Positions 33,272 to 45,777 of a DNA stretch of 64,000 nucleotides are shown here, in pieces; positions within the stretch are counted from its first letter, which is position 1; the number at the start of each line of letters is the position of its first letter. A program made the translations under genes and the position numbers. The stretch covers positions 84,362,678 through 84,426,677 of the forward strand of contig NW_023602073.1 of assembly GCF_014898055.3 (NCBI RefSeq). Reading direction: 5' to 3'. Source of the DNA: Talpa occidentalis. Its lineage: Eukaryota > Chordata > Mammalia > Eulipotyphla > Talpidae. The notes beneath the pieces are model-generated. The model was given only the letters and a program-made list of their open reading frames with translations, had not been told where the DNA came from and ran no database searches.

Positions 33272-35085
33272 GTAAGTCTGTGCTCTATGTATGTATTTTG
33301 TTAAGTCCTAAGAGGAGTTTGTTAGTTAATTTATAGCCTTTCATAAGTCTAAAACCAAAAAGCCAAATGTTTGAAGCTTTCAGTGGTGTGGTAACAGTTT
33401 TCAAACAAAGAGAGTGTTACACTTGACATTACTGATAATCAAATAACAGAGAAAAAAAATATGAAAACATCTATGCAGTGGGTAAAGTAGTTATAGAAGG
33501 ATGTTGCTACAAGAATATTTATAAAATTATGTCTAAATATGATCTACTGTAAATCTAGACTTACAGGATTTTCCAGCTGAGTTTGAGATTGGGCAGTGAT
33601 TCAATTCATTAGTACCAAAGCAGACATCTTAATGTTATCACAAAGTTATATTTTTCTTTAAAGCGATTTCATTTACATTTGAAATTGTAACTGTATTGCA
33701 TATACCACACAGCCCTACAATCAAATGTGTAAATACTTTATATTTACTTGTAAAGTTCATAATAAAATTGCATTTCAAAATTATAAATCATATTTTTTTT
33801 ATTTAGGCTCCAAAAACTTTACCTTTCATTTTGTTATGTTTAGGCAAGAACCAGAGAAATACAACTTTTTTTTGTATGAATTCCTTACAATAATTCATAC
33901 TTACTGTGTTATTTAAGATAATTTGGACTTTTTTCCTAAAATCACCAAATTATGCTCTTTCCCAGCAGTATTTCAGAAAACCCAACTGAAATTCTCAGAT
34001 AAGTATATTTTAATTATCTTTAGATCAGAATAAAACATACAAGTTAAGACCTTAAAGAAATTTCAAAAACAGGCTTATTTTATGCTCTCAGATAATGTGG
34101 AGAAGTAAAATCTGGTATTATTTTCCTAATTCATTTTTTTATTCATACATATGCTTATGTCACAATCTGAATGAAATTGGAGTATAGTATTGTCATCACT
34201 AGAGTTTGTGCCAAAGGCACTCTGAGAACCTTTTGGAAAAGGGTAGTCTTATTTAAATATATTCAACAGCAATGTTATTCTCCAAAGACCAAGCATAGAA
34301 TATGTATGATAAAATCAATATTTATCAGTAGCTTCCTTTCTCTGCTTTTTCTGTAAAAACTCTAATTCAAAACTGATGAAGATACTTTTGCACATGAAAG
34401 GTTTTATAAATTACCAGAGTCAGAGTAGTCTACATATTGCTTGTGTTTTGTCTTTGCTTGCATTTTACATTCTGAACAATACTTGCCTGGAATTAATTCC
34501 TAATTTTTAGTTTCATTTAACATTTAACATTTTTAACTTTAGAAGCAGGGTTCATCTGTGGAAAGAAGGCATAAATATATTTAGGATTGCTGTAATACAT
34601 TTGTGATTTATCTTTCCCTACCTTAATTCCCAGTTTAGTTTAAGTCATTTGTCTTAAAAGGAATCTTAACATCTGTTTGGTTTTATGCCAGCCTCAAGCT
34701 TAACCAACTGAGTGAAATGTCTCCTATTTCTTTTTGTCCGTACTTATTATTAATGGGCAGCACGTAATTACTTTTCTCCCTAAGTAAAAATCTTCCTATT
34801 TTTTTTAAATCACACTTTAATCTTAGTATAAGACCAATAGTAGAGAATCAATGGGGACTGGGATATTTTTTTACCTGGTTTACCAAGTAACAGGAACTTA
34901 GATACATACACAGTTAAAGTTCTAAGCTTTAGTTAACTAAGATCAGTCAGCAACTCACTGGATAAACATTTGCTGAGCACTACTCTAACAAGAAAGATGG
35001 AGAGCATACATATTCAGGTGAGAAGTTATATGCAAATGAAAGATTTTATTAGAAGTCTATTGCAGTTTGTTTTCACTGAGCAGCT
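33272..35085. other. Intron following the candidate gamma exon
   Basis: AT-rich, no coding or repeat feature recognised. Confidence 0.45.
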
Positions 35086-35089
35086 CATA

Positions 35090-35560
35090 GGCAAAAGCTG
35101 GTTGATTTATAGGGAAATGATATAGGAGTTTAGAGAGCAATATCATTGCAACTTAGACATATATGACTGGGTTTTGAGAGATGCTTTGAGATGGTCCTGA
35201 AGATTGGTAGAGAGAAGACAGAAAGGACATTTCAAGTAGTGAGAATGGTATAAGGGAAATCTTGGAGGCAGAAAATGTCAATTCATGAAAAAGGAACAGG
35301 GTGTAATCATCTTGTTTGGAGCAGAAGTTTGCTAGCAGAGAGTCAGGAGAGGTAAATATGGCAGACCAGGTAGGAATAAAATAAGGAAAACTCATAAATG
35401 GCATGTAGACTATGGAAGAGCCGGTAAACTTGTAACAAGAGACCAACATCTTTATGGAAATTAATGTCATGGTTGCACAAAGCCAATGATAAAAAGCTCA
35501 ATATGGGGAGACCAATTGAAACATGATGGAAGGACTTGGTGGAGGAGATAGAGCAGTAAG
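35090..35560 (-). repeat. Possible L2 fragment, antisense
   Basis: Composition and phrases such as GAGAGTCAGGAGAGGTAAATATGG and GGCAGACCAGGTAGGAATAA resemble decayed antisense L2. The match is weak. Confidence 0.35.
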
Positions 35561-35649
35561 ACTAATACTGTTGGTTATGTTTAGATAATGGAAAAATGTT
35601 ATAGTATCTTTAAACAAAATGGAAAATACAAAAGCCATTTTGAGTCGAT

Positions 35650-36000
35650 AAATGTGTACCAGTCAGAGTTCAGCCAGAAAAGCAGAATTTGTAATGTGAT
35701 ATATATTGAGATATTTATAACAAGGGGATAACTAGGCATGTCTGAAATCCATAAGTAGGGACAGGTTAAAGTCTCAGGTACTGGCTGAAGCTATGGTGCA
35801 CAGGTGGAATTTCTTCTTCATCACGGAAGTTTCACTTCTGTTCTTAAAACCTTTCTACTAATAATAATCAGGCACATCCAGATTATCTGAAACAGTCTCC
35901 CTAATTAAAAGCCAATTGATTATGGATTCTGATCACACCTACAAAATTCCTTCACAGTAATCCCTAGATTTGTGTTTAACTGAATAACTGTGGTGCCTAG
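35650..36000 (-). repeat. Ancient interspersed repeat, family not assigned
   Basis: GTACCAGTCAGAGTTCAGCCAGAAAAGCAGAA at the left, and AAAAGCCAATTGATTATGG, CCTTCACAGTAATCCCTAG and GTGTTTAACTGAATAACTG at the right, are phrases of a common old mammalian repeat. I cannot name the subfamily with certainty. Confidence 0.45.
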
Positions 36001-36529
36001 CCATGTTTATTACATAATAAAACTATAAAAAAAAAAAGAAGAGTTAATAAAAAACAAAGGAAGAAAAAAAATTAAAAAGACCATAGGAGCAGATAACGTG
36101 GTCCTGTTTTACTATACTTTCTCACTAGTTTCCCAGGTTTTCCAGAAAGCAGGAGCATAATTTTGGTCCCCCTGCTTTCCTCCTGTGTTTGGGGTATTGC
36201 CACCAGAGATCCAAACAGAATTTGCACGGAGAAAAGACCAGTGGTTTTTATTGTGAGTTTTGAAGATACAGTGAAGGTAGGTAAGAAACACTGTGGACAG
36301 ATATATTTTCGATGTAAGGATAAAACATATATTCCAGAGAATCAGGAATTAGAGGTACAACTGTAGTGGTTATTTAATGAAGAGACTTTCTGGTGACTTC
36401 TGCTCCCACAGTCTTGAAAGTTCCTTCCCTTCCTCATCTGCCTAGGAGACTGGTATCTAACTGTTAAGGTATAGCTCAAGCATCTCTTCCATGGGAAATT
36501 CCTAACAGACCCCAGAGTTAACTTGGTCC

Positions 36530-36710
36530 ATTGTCCCATCACCCACTTGGGCAAATTTTATACTTAGGCACATATTCTTATCCTACTGAAATACAATCGT
36601 TTATGCTTTTTTCCTCCCTCACCAGATTGTAAGCTGCTTTCCATTTTGAGTTCAAATCTGTCACAGTGCCCCATAAGTTCTGAATATACATTTGGGAAAC
36701 AAAGGAGGAT
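36530..36710 (+). repeat. L2 LINE 3' fragment
   Basis: TTCCTCCCTCACCAGATTGTAAGCTGCTTTCC, then CTGTCACAGTGCCCCATAAG, parallels the L2 end (actagactgtaagctcc, then cagtgcctggcac). Confidence 0.6.
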
Positions 36711-36785
36711 GATTCCATGTGTATGTCTGTGAGAACAGTGTGTAGAATGTCCATGGAAGAAGAAATCTTGAGAGATCTTGGAAGT

Positions 36786-36841
36786 AAAATTTAAAATTAA
36801 ATTTTAAATTTTAAATTAAATTTGTTAAATTTAAAATTTTA
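36786..36841. repeat. AT-only palindromic tract
   Basis: Alternating AAATTT, AAATTAAATTT and AATTTTAAATTT units form a near-perfect inverted repeat of about 50 bp with no G or C except one GTT spacer. It abuts the left copy of a local duplication. Confidence 0.7.
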
Positions 36842-36905
36842 CAAATAGTGGAATTCTTTATCAGTGCAATAATTATACTCTGGGTTTCAGGAAAACCAGA
36901 ACAAG
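36838..36905 (+). repeat. Local duplication, left copy (~66 bp)
   Basis: TTTTACAAATAGTGGAATTC through GAAAACCAGAACAA is repeated with a single substitution (CCAGAAC to CCAAAAC) at 37393-37460. Confidence 0.85.
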
Positions 36906-37392
36906 GTGGAAAAGAAGAGGAAGGGAAGTGTCTGATAGCAGTGTTGCACCAGAGGAGGGGTCACACTCTCCCAGGACAGCAGAGGAGAAGGGGTTTGGTG
37001 GAGAGAAGGATTTATTTGGATGGGGGAAGGATGGAGGAAAATATCCTTGAAATATCAATGAAAATAAAAGACCAATATGAACGAAAATATGCCTTCTCTT
37101 AAGAGAGTTTTTTCATGTCAAAAACTTGAAAATTTTCATCTCTATTTGGTAACTTTGATCTAAAGTATTTAAAGTGCTTTTAATAATGAAGGCTGCTATT
37201 CCTTTTCTTTCTCTCTTTTTTCTGTGTGCAAGCACGTTCACGTTTGCAGTATTTGTGTGTGTCCTGTGGGTCTATAACAGGTGGTTCTTACACAGATTTG
37301 TTTAATTGACATATTGTCCCCTGTGCTATCCCTCTGTTGATTACAAATGCTTTTTAGCCAAAACAAGGTTTCCTCATCAACAAGTTGAACAG

Positions 37393-37460
37393 TTTTACAA
37401 ATAGTGGAATTCTTTATCAGTGCAATAATTATACTCTGGGTTTCAGGAAAACCAAAACAA
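37393..37460 (+). repeat. Local duplication, right copy (~66 bp)
   Basis: Near-identical direct repeat of 36838-36905, in the same orientation and 555 bp away. The sequences between and outside are unrelated, so this is not a TSD of a recognised element. Confidence 0.85.
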
Positions 37461-38230
37461 TGACTTTCCATATCAACATTATATCATCTTCTTCTTAAGA
37501 AGAAAATATATGTGTTAAAGTACTATTATACATTCTACAATTGAACTTGCTAATGTTTATTTCTATGGTGCATAATATTTATGAAATTAGATGCCATTTG
37601 ACATCAGAGCAGTTCCATGAAATTTCTTAAATTCTTGTCACCTGTTTCTTTCAAAATTCTATGTTAGGTTTATTTTTTTATGGATTTTAAAATTTTACCT
37701 ACCATTTGCTGTTAAAAGCATAAAATAATGTTCCTTTTCTCTCAGATTAGTTTAAAATTTACTACTTATCTTTCAAGAAATATGAACGTATTTTGTAGAG
37801 AAATACAGCTGAAATCCCACTTACTAAGAATTTGAGGTTATCAGGGACATACAGTTCTGTTGAGAGTCTTTCACTACAGTACTTCAGAATAGACTTACAA
37901 AAAAAAAAAAAAATCTTCCTGTCTCTAAAGAGAATGGCAGAATTTAAGTGTTTTCTCTAATTGTATCTAATTTCTTTTCATTGTGAGGTCACTATATTTG
38001 ACTGCATCCAAGTTATACCACCAATGTTACATTACAATTATTGTAACACAGAGAAACTAAAGTCACTGGAGATTGGACTTGACCTTTTAAATTGTGAACA
38101 AATGGAGTGTGACTATGTGTGTTCTACCTGAAATAAACAATCTTAAGAATAAAACAGTCCACTCCTTCAGTGCTTTCATAATGAGACTTCATTTTTCTAA
38201 CAAGAGATGTTGAAGTGTCATCTGCATTAA
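37461..38230. other. Non-coding, nothing recognised
   Basis: No feature that I can support. Confidence 0.45.
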
Positions 38231-38234
38231 GACC

Positions 38235-38345
38235 AGAGACTTTGAAGCAGAAAGATTCAAGCTCTAATCTTCACTGTGACTTTAAGGAGCTTTGTGACCA
38301 GAAGCCAAGGATTTAACCTTACTCACATTGGGTTCTTTAAGCAAT
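38235..38345 (+). repeat. MIR SINE relic
   Basis: GACTTTGAAGCAGAAAGATTCAAGCTCTAATCTTCACTG, then GGAGCTTTGTGACCAGAAGCC and GGATTTAACCTTACTCAC, follows the MIR 5' consensus (ggagccagactgcctgggttcaaatcctggctctgcca; gtgaccttgggcaa; cttaacctctc). Confidence 0.65.
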
Positions 38346-38720
38346 TTGAATGAGATCACTTATTTTTAATCTTCCAGTGCTAAGTTTCAGATCTATTCTA
38401 AACTGGATCATTTAATTCATCTATCATTTATGTTCTATATTTTAAGCTCAAAGTTTATTTTTAGTAGTCTTTTAATTCCTATTTGATATGGGCTCAAAAT
38501 AAACAGGAATTGCCAATATGAAATTATTTACTCCTTTAATACTAGATAAGCATGACAATGTGTTAAATACTTAACATTCTTATAAATTGACTTCTACTCT
38601 AATGGAAAATGTCAGATTTGTTTTTAAGTTATACCATAGCACCTTCCTTTTGGAAAAGTGTTATGAACTCCACAATCTTGACCAAGTTCATTTGTTCCCA
38701 CTTGTTGAGGTATGTAGTAT

Positions 38721-39060
38721 TTTAGTCTGTTCAGGCTACTGTAACCAAAATACTATATATCTGACAGGCTATAAAAACAGTATTTATTTCTCACAATTCT
38801 GGAGGCTGAGAAATCCAAAAATCAAGTTGCTGGCATGGTCAGATTCTGGGAAGGGCCTACTTTCTGTTTCATGGATAGCCATATTTTTGCTGAAACCTCA
38901 GATGGTAGAAGAAACAACCAAGATGTTTGGGTCTCTTTTATAAAGACACTAATCCCATTCATGAACTTCACCCTCATGACATAATCACCTCCCAAAAGCC
39001 CCAACTCCAAATATCACATCGGGTATTAGGTTTCAATAAGTGGGTTGGGGAGAAGAAAGA
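38721..39060 (-). mobile_element. MLT1-type MaLR LTR, antisense
   Basis: Antisense LTR order: TTAGTCTGTTCAGGCTACTGTAACC, ATTTCTCACAATTCTGGAGGCTGAGAAATCC, GGTCTCTTTTATAAAGACACTAATCCC, CATGACATAATCACCTCCC and TTAGGTTTCAATAAGTGGG. This matches the reverse of the MLT1 consensus along most of its length. Confidence 0.82.
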
Positions 39061-40003
39061 GGTATAGACACAAACATTCAATTGATAGCATATAGCTAAA
39101 CCAAAATCAAACAGTTCATTTCCTTCTTTATATTCCCTAAGATACAGTTATATTCTCTAATACATTCCTTATGTTCTCTAACGCAGTTCTGGGAGTTGCT
39201 TACCTCCAGATTTTCCCTTGATCAGCACACAGTTCAGTCTTTTGCATTGCATATTTCTAGTTATCGTACCCCTAATTTTCTAAAGATGGAAGGTACTAGG
39301 GTGAAAGTTAAAGACTCAATGTGTTTAATACTCTGTTCTACCAGTTTACACCTCTAAATATTTTCTCTTTCTTTTGTCATGTTTTTTTCTCTTTTATTAT
39401 ACAACTTCATTTGGTTATTTAACACTTTTTCTAACCACAGTCACTGGGGAAGCAACACAACAGTTCCTAACTTCCTCAAGCATTCAGGTTCAAATTAACC
39501 TGCTTTTACATAAGTTATAATCTTCTGGGTCATGGACTCATTCTTCATCAGTGTCATACATCTCACCCCCAAGTTACCCTTAAGAGCTTTCTGCCATTCA
39601 GCTTACCATGGCCTAATTAATTTGCCTGTTTTCCCACTTGTTACATTCATACTCTGAGATGTGGTTTGATCTCAGTGTTAATGGGAAGTGAAGTCAGTGT
39701 GTTGCTTCTCAAGAACCAGCTAATCAGAATAGCATGTGCTGGTGATCCCCTCTTTCTTGTGGTCTTTGTGCCTAGGGAAAGTTGGTCTCTCTTTCTCTCC
39801 CTCCATTCCTCCCTGCCCCTTGTTGATTCATTCTCCTCTCTCTCCTCTTAGAATCTGCAAAATCTCTCTAATTTATTAATTTAACCCCTTCTATGCCTTC
39901 TAGCTGATCTGTATACCTTTTCTCTCTCTTAAACCATAAATTACCATTCTGATCATTTAGTGAAAAAAATCTAACTTTTTTCCCCAATTTTAATTTCCCT
40001 TTT
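39061..40003. other. Non-coding, nothing certain
   Basis: Some repeat-like phrases (AGAACCAGCTAATCAGAATAGC) but no assignable family, and no coding region. Confidence 0.4.
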
Positions 40004-40335
40004 TTAAAAAAAGATTTATTAATTTATTTATATAAGCACTGGGTACAGTCAGAAGCGCAGGAGGGTGAGAGAATTCACCAGAGCCAGAGCGGGGAACAGA
40101 ACAGGCAGACTGACGAAGTACACTGCTGAGGGGAGCAGCGGGCACGGCAGGAAAGGTCTCTCTTGTCATGTGGGACCCTCACCGGTGGCCGGGGATCGAA
40201 CTAGCGTGTGGGACCCTCGCCGGTGGCTGGGGATCGAACCCCCCACACCGGTGGCTGGGGATCAAACCTGCGCTGCAGAAGCTGCGGGCAGCTTTGCAGC
40301 CCAGCGCTCAACCGCTGCGCCACCAGGGAAGGCCC
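40004..40335 (-). mobile_element. tRNA-derived SINE, antisense, with triplicated B-box segment
   Basis: Tail AAAGATTTATTAATTTATTTATATAAGC at the left, GGGAAGGCCC at the right. The copy is about 60 bp longer than its siblings because GTGGGACCCTCxCCGGTGGC plus GGGGATCGAAC occurs at 40170-40201 and again at 40208-40239, with a third partial copy at 40245-40271. An imperfect target-site duplication, TAATTTCCCTTTTT against TAATTCCCCTTTTC, flanks it at 39991 and 40336. Confidence 0.92.
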
Positions 40336-40349
40336 TAATTCCCCTTTTC

Positions 40350-43305
40350 TAGAATAGCTATGTCAACTGGTATTTGAAAGAAATTAAGGTGAAGAACTAA
40401 CTTGCACCTATCAGATATAGTAGATAATCATAAATTGAAATAAACCTCCAATTAGGATATAACAAGCTGATGTGGAACATTTGCTGATAGAATATTTTGC
40501 AAGAGTGTAGACAACTTGAGTAGTTTTTGCTTTCCCAAAGTTGATATGCTTCCTCTACATTGGCACCCAGAATCTGTGGTTGTATGCAGGTCTCTAGCAG
40601 GAGTGGAGCAAGGGTTGGGTAAAATAGGTTCAGTGAACATAGTGTTTTGTAACTAAGATATCACAGAGATATGGGACTTCTGCAAGATTTTCTGGCTGCT
40701 GATCCTCTGGAACTTTGCTAGTGAACATGTTTGTAAGCTTTACTAATAGGATTGAAAGTAATCCATCTTCAAATAAAATTCTGAAAATCCTTAATAATTA
40801 GATGGCAACTGGATTAATTTTCAAAGTTATCTGTAGTGAAGATCTCTCTCTGACTACCTGTATTTCTTACCTCTTAATTTTATAAACAAAAAAGGAAAGA
40901 GGTGGCTGATAATGCATTTGAATTTACTTCTTCATTCTTAAAAAAATTCTAGCATTAAGAGACTATATAATTTCCAATTTTATAGTTTTAAAAAGATTAA
41001 TACCTGTTTTTTTTAAATTTCTGCTTAAAGCAAATATTAACAAATTCTTTCACATTCTATTAAAAATTCATAAAAAATGTCAGATTATATGAAGGTTATA
41101 AGCCAGACATCACAATATGTGCTAGCCCATCCTGGTTTTAGCCTGTGAAGTATAAGTCTTTCTGCTGCCATGCTCTTACCCCACCCAGCTTCCTTTCAAT
41201 AAAAAATAAGTGAATAAACAGAAATTTTTAAAAGTAAATAATAATGAGTTCTGTGCTAGGCTAACAAAACCTAAGTGAAAGGTCTTTACTTTCCTACCTT
41301 GACAAAAATCCTTCCATAATTTAACTGAAGGGGTCAAGTTTCCATTTAAAATACTCAGAGTTGTGTGTTTGAACCTGGCTTACCCCCATCTCCGGCTGAG
41401 ATCTATCACCACCCTCTTCCCTCTACATCCATTGGCTCTGTCCTGCATCTCCTGGGGCCTTGCATACTTTCATGCGTTGTCTATACCTAGTTGGATTTTA
41501 AGACAAGCAGATAGGCAGTGGCCCTCATCCTCAGGAGGCTGGACCCTGGAAGGACACATGGACCAGCCCTGTATGTGAACTTGGAGTCATGGTGGCTGGA
41601 AATCCTAGGATCCAGGCATCTGGAGGCTCAGTTCAGAAGGGGGGACATCAGGGTGGGCACATCCTCTTGGTCTGAAGGAAAGGCTACATGCGATATGGAG
41701 GGCTAACCACAGAGGGGCAGAGAACAGCCCTTTAAGGAGGAACAGATGGTTTAAGGGCTGAACTAAGATTGTTACTACATAGTCTTGAATGTGTTCTTAT
41801 TAACTCTAATGATTGATTAACTCATTTTGTGATTTGATGTTTGTCAAATTTTACTTTATACAGGCCCTTTATTTGTTAAGAAACCATGGCGAATGTTAAC
41901 AATGTGTATAACAAAAAAGATGGGAGGGAACCATAAATTCCTGTTTAAAAGAACTTTACCTTTCAGAGATAGTCAAAATCATTTTATTCCATCCCTGTAG
42001 CATTTGTGTAGATAATATTTGTTGCTACTTTTTAGTAATTAGCTTGTAAACTGTTCTATATTTACACTTCTCTCCATGTAAATGTACACATATACACATG
42101 CTCTCTACCTCTCACTGCCAGGAAAATCTCGAGCCTTAATACAGCAAATGAATTCCTGATACATTTTGCCCCCAAATAAGAAACTGCCTGATTATCCCTT
42201 ACCACCCACTATACAGAGTGCCTGGTGCTGGGACTATGCATTTCATTGTGGGGCGCTCCATCACTAATAACTGGTCATACATGACAAGTCTCTCCTATAT
42301 CAGTTGTACTCCTATTTCAGATCTCCAGCAATTGCTGGCTGTGTCTGTAAGTTGCTCTGCTGGGTCTCCAAAAAGAATGTCATGTGGGCCAATCAGCTCA
42401 TATCAGACCAATCCAGCGTTGATGAAAATCCACCCAATTTGTTTCAATAAATATGAGACTCTTAAAGGATCTACTTTGTTTGATAATTACAGGAAAAGTT
42501 TACTCATTTCCATTGTGATCTCAAATTCTTTTTCCTGCCCATAATAATGGTGCACTACAGTTATCTCCAATAATTAGAAACTTTATGCATGCAAATTTGT
42601 TTCAGGATATTAAACTAATAGGAAAGGATGCCTCTGTTTATTGTAACCTGCAGGGTACCTTATACAAAATGATATTTAATGAACATTATTTATTGCTAGG
42701 CTCTTCCCCTCTAGCCCTACATTCTGGATTTCATAAGGAACAAAAATTTCCATTAGCTCTGTTGTTAGATGGGGAGACATTCTTTCAAATATGTAACTGC
42801 AGAGGACAAATTCAATAACCCAAGCCTCCTATCTCAATTAGAATTAAGTGTACTCTTCACAGATATAGTGACTAGTGAAGAATCATATCACAGTCCGGGT
42901 GGATAGTCCATTCTGGTGCTGGTGTTGACTCCCTCATGTCAGGACCTAGGCTCTGCCAGCTTCAGCATGTGCTCCATCCTTAAGTCCAGAGTGGCTGCTG
43001 CAACTCCCACCATCACGTCCCCATGCCATCCAAAGGACAGAGGAAAGAGAACTGTGCTTGGTCCTGAGCTGGAAGGGTGGAAGGGGTTCCCTCACTAAGA
43101 GAAAAGGGTAAGAATGGATAGTGGGGCCAAGAGTAATGTCTTCAAAATGTTACAACTTAACTATGTTCCATTCTAAATAACATTTAGAGTTAAATGGGAA
43201 GCACAGAAAGATGTGCTGTAAGTAGAATGAGAATAATTAACTTCATTGTACTTGGAAACCTCATCTGTGCAAAATACTTTGGAGTGTATTGTGCTTAAAC
43301 AGGTC
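40350..43305. other. Non-coding, nothing certain
   Basis: No gene or repeat that I can support. GC-richer patches at 41370-41720 and 42900-43110 hold short open frames without recognisable motifs. Confidence 0.4.
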
Positions 43306-43309
43306 ACAG

Positions 43310-43490
43310 TCCTGAGAGATTTATGGGCATTACCTGACTTAATACTCAAAATAATCCTCTGAGTTACGTGGTATTCTCACCCAATTGCATAGATGAGGAG
43401 AATGAGGCATACGGAGGTTTAGTGAGCTGCTTGCAGACCCAGAATTAGTAAGTGGTAGTGCTGGTCCCAAACAGTGTGCTTCTAGAGTTC
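43310..43490 (+). repeat. MIR SINE relic
   Basis: TGACTTAATACTCAAAATAATCCTCTGAGTTACGTGGTATTC, then CATAGATGAGGAGAATGAGGC, GGTTTAGTGAGCTGCTTGC and AGAATTAGTAAGTGGTAGTGC, is a good MIR match. Confidence 0.8.
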
Positions 43491-43929
43491 ATTCTCAAAA
43501 CACTTCCTGTCCAGCCAGCACTTAAAGTGTTAGACTCCCTTTTGAAATTAGTAGAAGAAAGATTTCCCAGATAGTAATACCTTGAGACATACATAAAACA
43601 TTTGCTTTTTTCTGTGTTGTTTTATTTTTATAGTCAGGGTGGTAGAAAGTAAGGAGATATTTTAGGTTTATACACAATAAATGAAGACCAACTTCTAACA
43701 TTAAATTAAAGAAGAAAAAAGCAATTGATCTAAATATTGTTATATACTTAGGCTTCTGGGCAAGTAAATCTGACATCTTATTTTCTGAAAGTCAAAAGCT
43801 GTTAATACAGACAGACATCTTTTTATTGCACTTCACTCCATTGTGCATCCCCGATGCTGTATTTTTTATAAGCCCTCACCAGCAAAAAGATTACGACTCC
43901 CTGGAGACTTAGTGACAGTGTTTTTTAGC

Positions 43930-44165
43930 AATAACATATTTTGTTTTTTTAATTGAGGTGATGTTGGTTTACAACGCTGTATATGAATCAGAGGTGTAGT
44001 TTCACATCTCTTCAGATGCATTTTACCACACCCCAGGCCTCAAAATCCTCCACCATAGTCGATTTTGTTTCTTTGTATTCCACAGATGAGTGAAATCATC
44101 CAGTAATTGTCTCTCTCCTTCTGACTTATTTTGCTTATCATAATCCCCTCCAGTTCCATTTATGA
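43930..44165 (-). mobile_element. L1 3' UTR fragment, antisense
   Basis: TTTAATTGAGGTGATGTTGGTTTACAACGCTGTATATG, then CCTCCACCATAGTCG and TCCACAGATGAGTGAAATCATCC, is the antisense L1 3' UTR reaching the first ORF2-terminal codons. Confidence 0.75.
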
Positions 44166-44423
44166 CACAAAAGACATGTACATACTTTAATTAGTAATAA
44201 AGTACTTTTAATTAAGGTAAGCACATTGTTTTTAGACAGGATGCTATTGCACACCTCATACACTATGGTATGGTGCAAACGTAGCTTTATTTGCACTGGA
44301 TAACTAATAAATTCATGTAACTCACAATGTTGTGTGCTCTGGAACTGAACCCAAAATATTTTTTCAAGTTATGCCTATAAATGATTTAGATATACCCATG
44401 CAATACCTCAGACCACTTTTTTA

Positions 44424-45610
44424 AAATATTTTATTATATATAATTCTTACATCATTTTTCATTTTTGCACAATGTATGCATTTTCATTTTGGTTATATTC
44501 CCCATACAATTGCACCCCCCCCTTATTTTGACCCTAGTCCTTCCTGCTTCCCACCTCTCCCCACCCCATTTGTGTCTCTGATTTATAGTTGCTTGTTATT
44601 TTGATTTTTACTTTGTATTAATTAGTCTTTTTCCTGGTCCCTTATTTAGGTTTTCTAAATTCCTGCTATGAGTGAGACCATCCGGTATTTTTCTTTTCTT
44701 TTTCTTTCTGACTTACTTTGCTGAGCATGATCCCTTCTAGCTCCATCCATGTTACTGCAAACTGCATGTGTTTATCTTTATTGATTGCTGAGTAATATTC
44801 CATGGTGTATATGTACCACATCTTCTTGATCCAATCATCTGTTTTTGGGCATTTAGGTTGTTTCCATAGATTACCTATTGTAAATAGTGCTGCTATAAAC
44901 ATAGCGGTGCAGGTGCCCTTTGGAATTAATGTTTCTGTGTCATTTGGGTAAATATCTAGGAGTGGAATTGCTGGATCATATGGAAGCTCTATGGTTAGTA
45001 GGTCAAGAAATCTCCACACAGCTCTCCATAGTGGTTGGACCAGTTTGCACTCCCACCAACAGTGCAGAAGAGTTCCTTTTTCTCCAAACCCTCGCCAACA
45101 TTTGTTGTTGCTAGTTTTTTTAATATGTGCCATTCTCACTGGTGTAAGATGGTATCTCATGGTAGTTTTGATTTGCATTTCCCTGATTACAAGTGATGTT
45201 GAACATTTTTTCATATGCCCATTGGCCATTTGCATTTCCTCTTCAGAGAAGTTTGTTTATAGCTCTTCTGCCCATTTTTTGACTGGATGATTTTCTTTTT
45301 TTTATTGAGTCTCATCAACTCTTTGTAGATTTTTGTGATCAGTCCTTTATCATTAGTGTTGTGTGCAAAAATGTTCTCCCAGTCGGTGGGGTTTCTCTTT
45401 GTTTTTGTTATTGTCTCTTTTGCTGTGCAGAAGCTCTTTAATTTGATGTAGTCCCAGCTGTTTATCTTTGCCTTCACTATCACTGCTTTGGGTGATATGT
45501 CTGTAAAGATGTCTTTGAGGTGCATGTCATGTAGTGTTTCGCCTATATTTCTTTCTATGTATTTTATGGTGTCAGGTCTTATGTCTAGTTCTTTAATCCA
45601 TTTTGAGTTT
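44424..45610 (-). mobile_element. 5'-truncated L1 (3' UTR plus ORF2 C-terminus), antisense
   Basis: Minus-strand reading gives a largely open ORF2 C-terminus. A 189-codon stretch at 45235-44666 has [18 protein letters not shown], [42 protein letters not shown] and [17 protein letters not shown] motifs. A 104-codon stretch at 45525-45211 is joined to it by one frameshift. This is the part after the reverse transcriptase domain; the catalytic domains are absent. Flanking direct repeats (AGACCACTTTTTT at 44410 and AAACCACTTTTTA at 45611) look like the target-site duplication. It is the least decayed L1 in the window and cannot move on its own. Confidence 0.88.
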
Positions 45611-45777
45611 CAAACCACTTTTTAAACAAGGTAACCCAAAACAAATCCATCCCAGTATTTGGGGCTTAATTTCATCCTTAGCCATTTAGGTGATTATTTA
45701 AATTGCATTTAAATCATCGTGTTTTTTAAATAAGGTACCTTTAGAGTTTTAAAATAATAGTGGCTACTTCCTAGATC

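Noticed and set aside
44666..45235. 189-codon coding gene on the minus strand
   Set aside because: It is the C-terminal part of L1 ORF2, frameshifted and 5' truncated.
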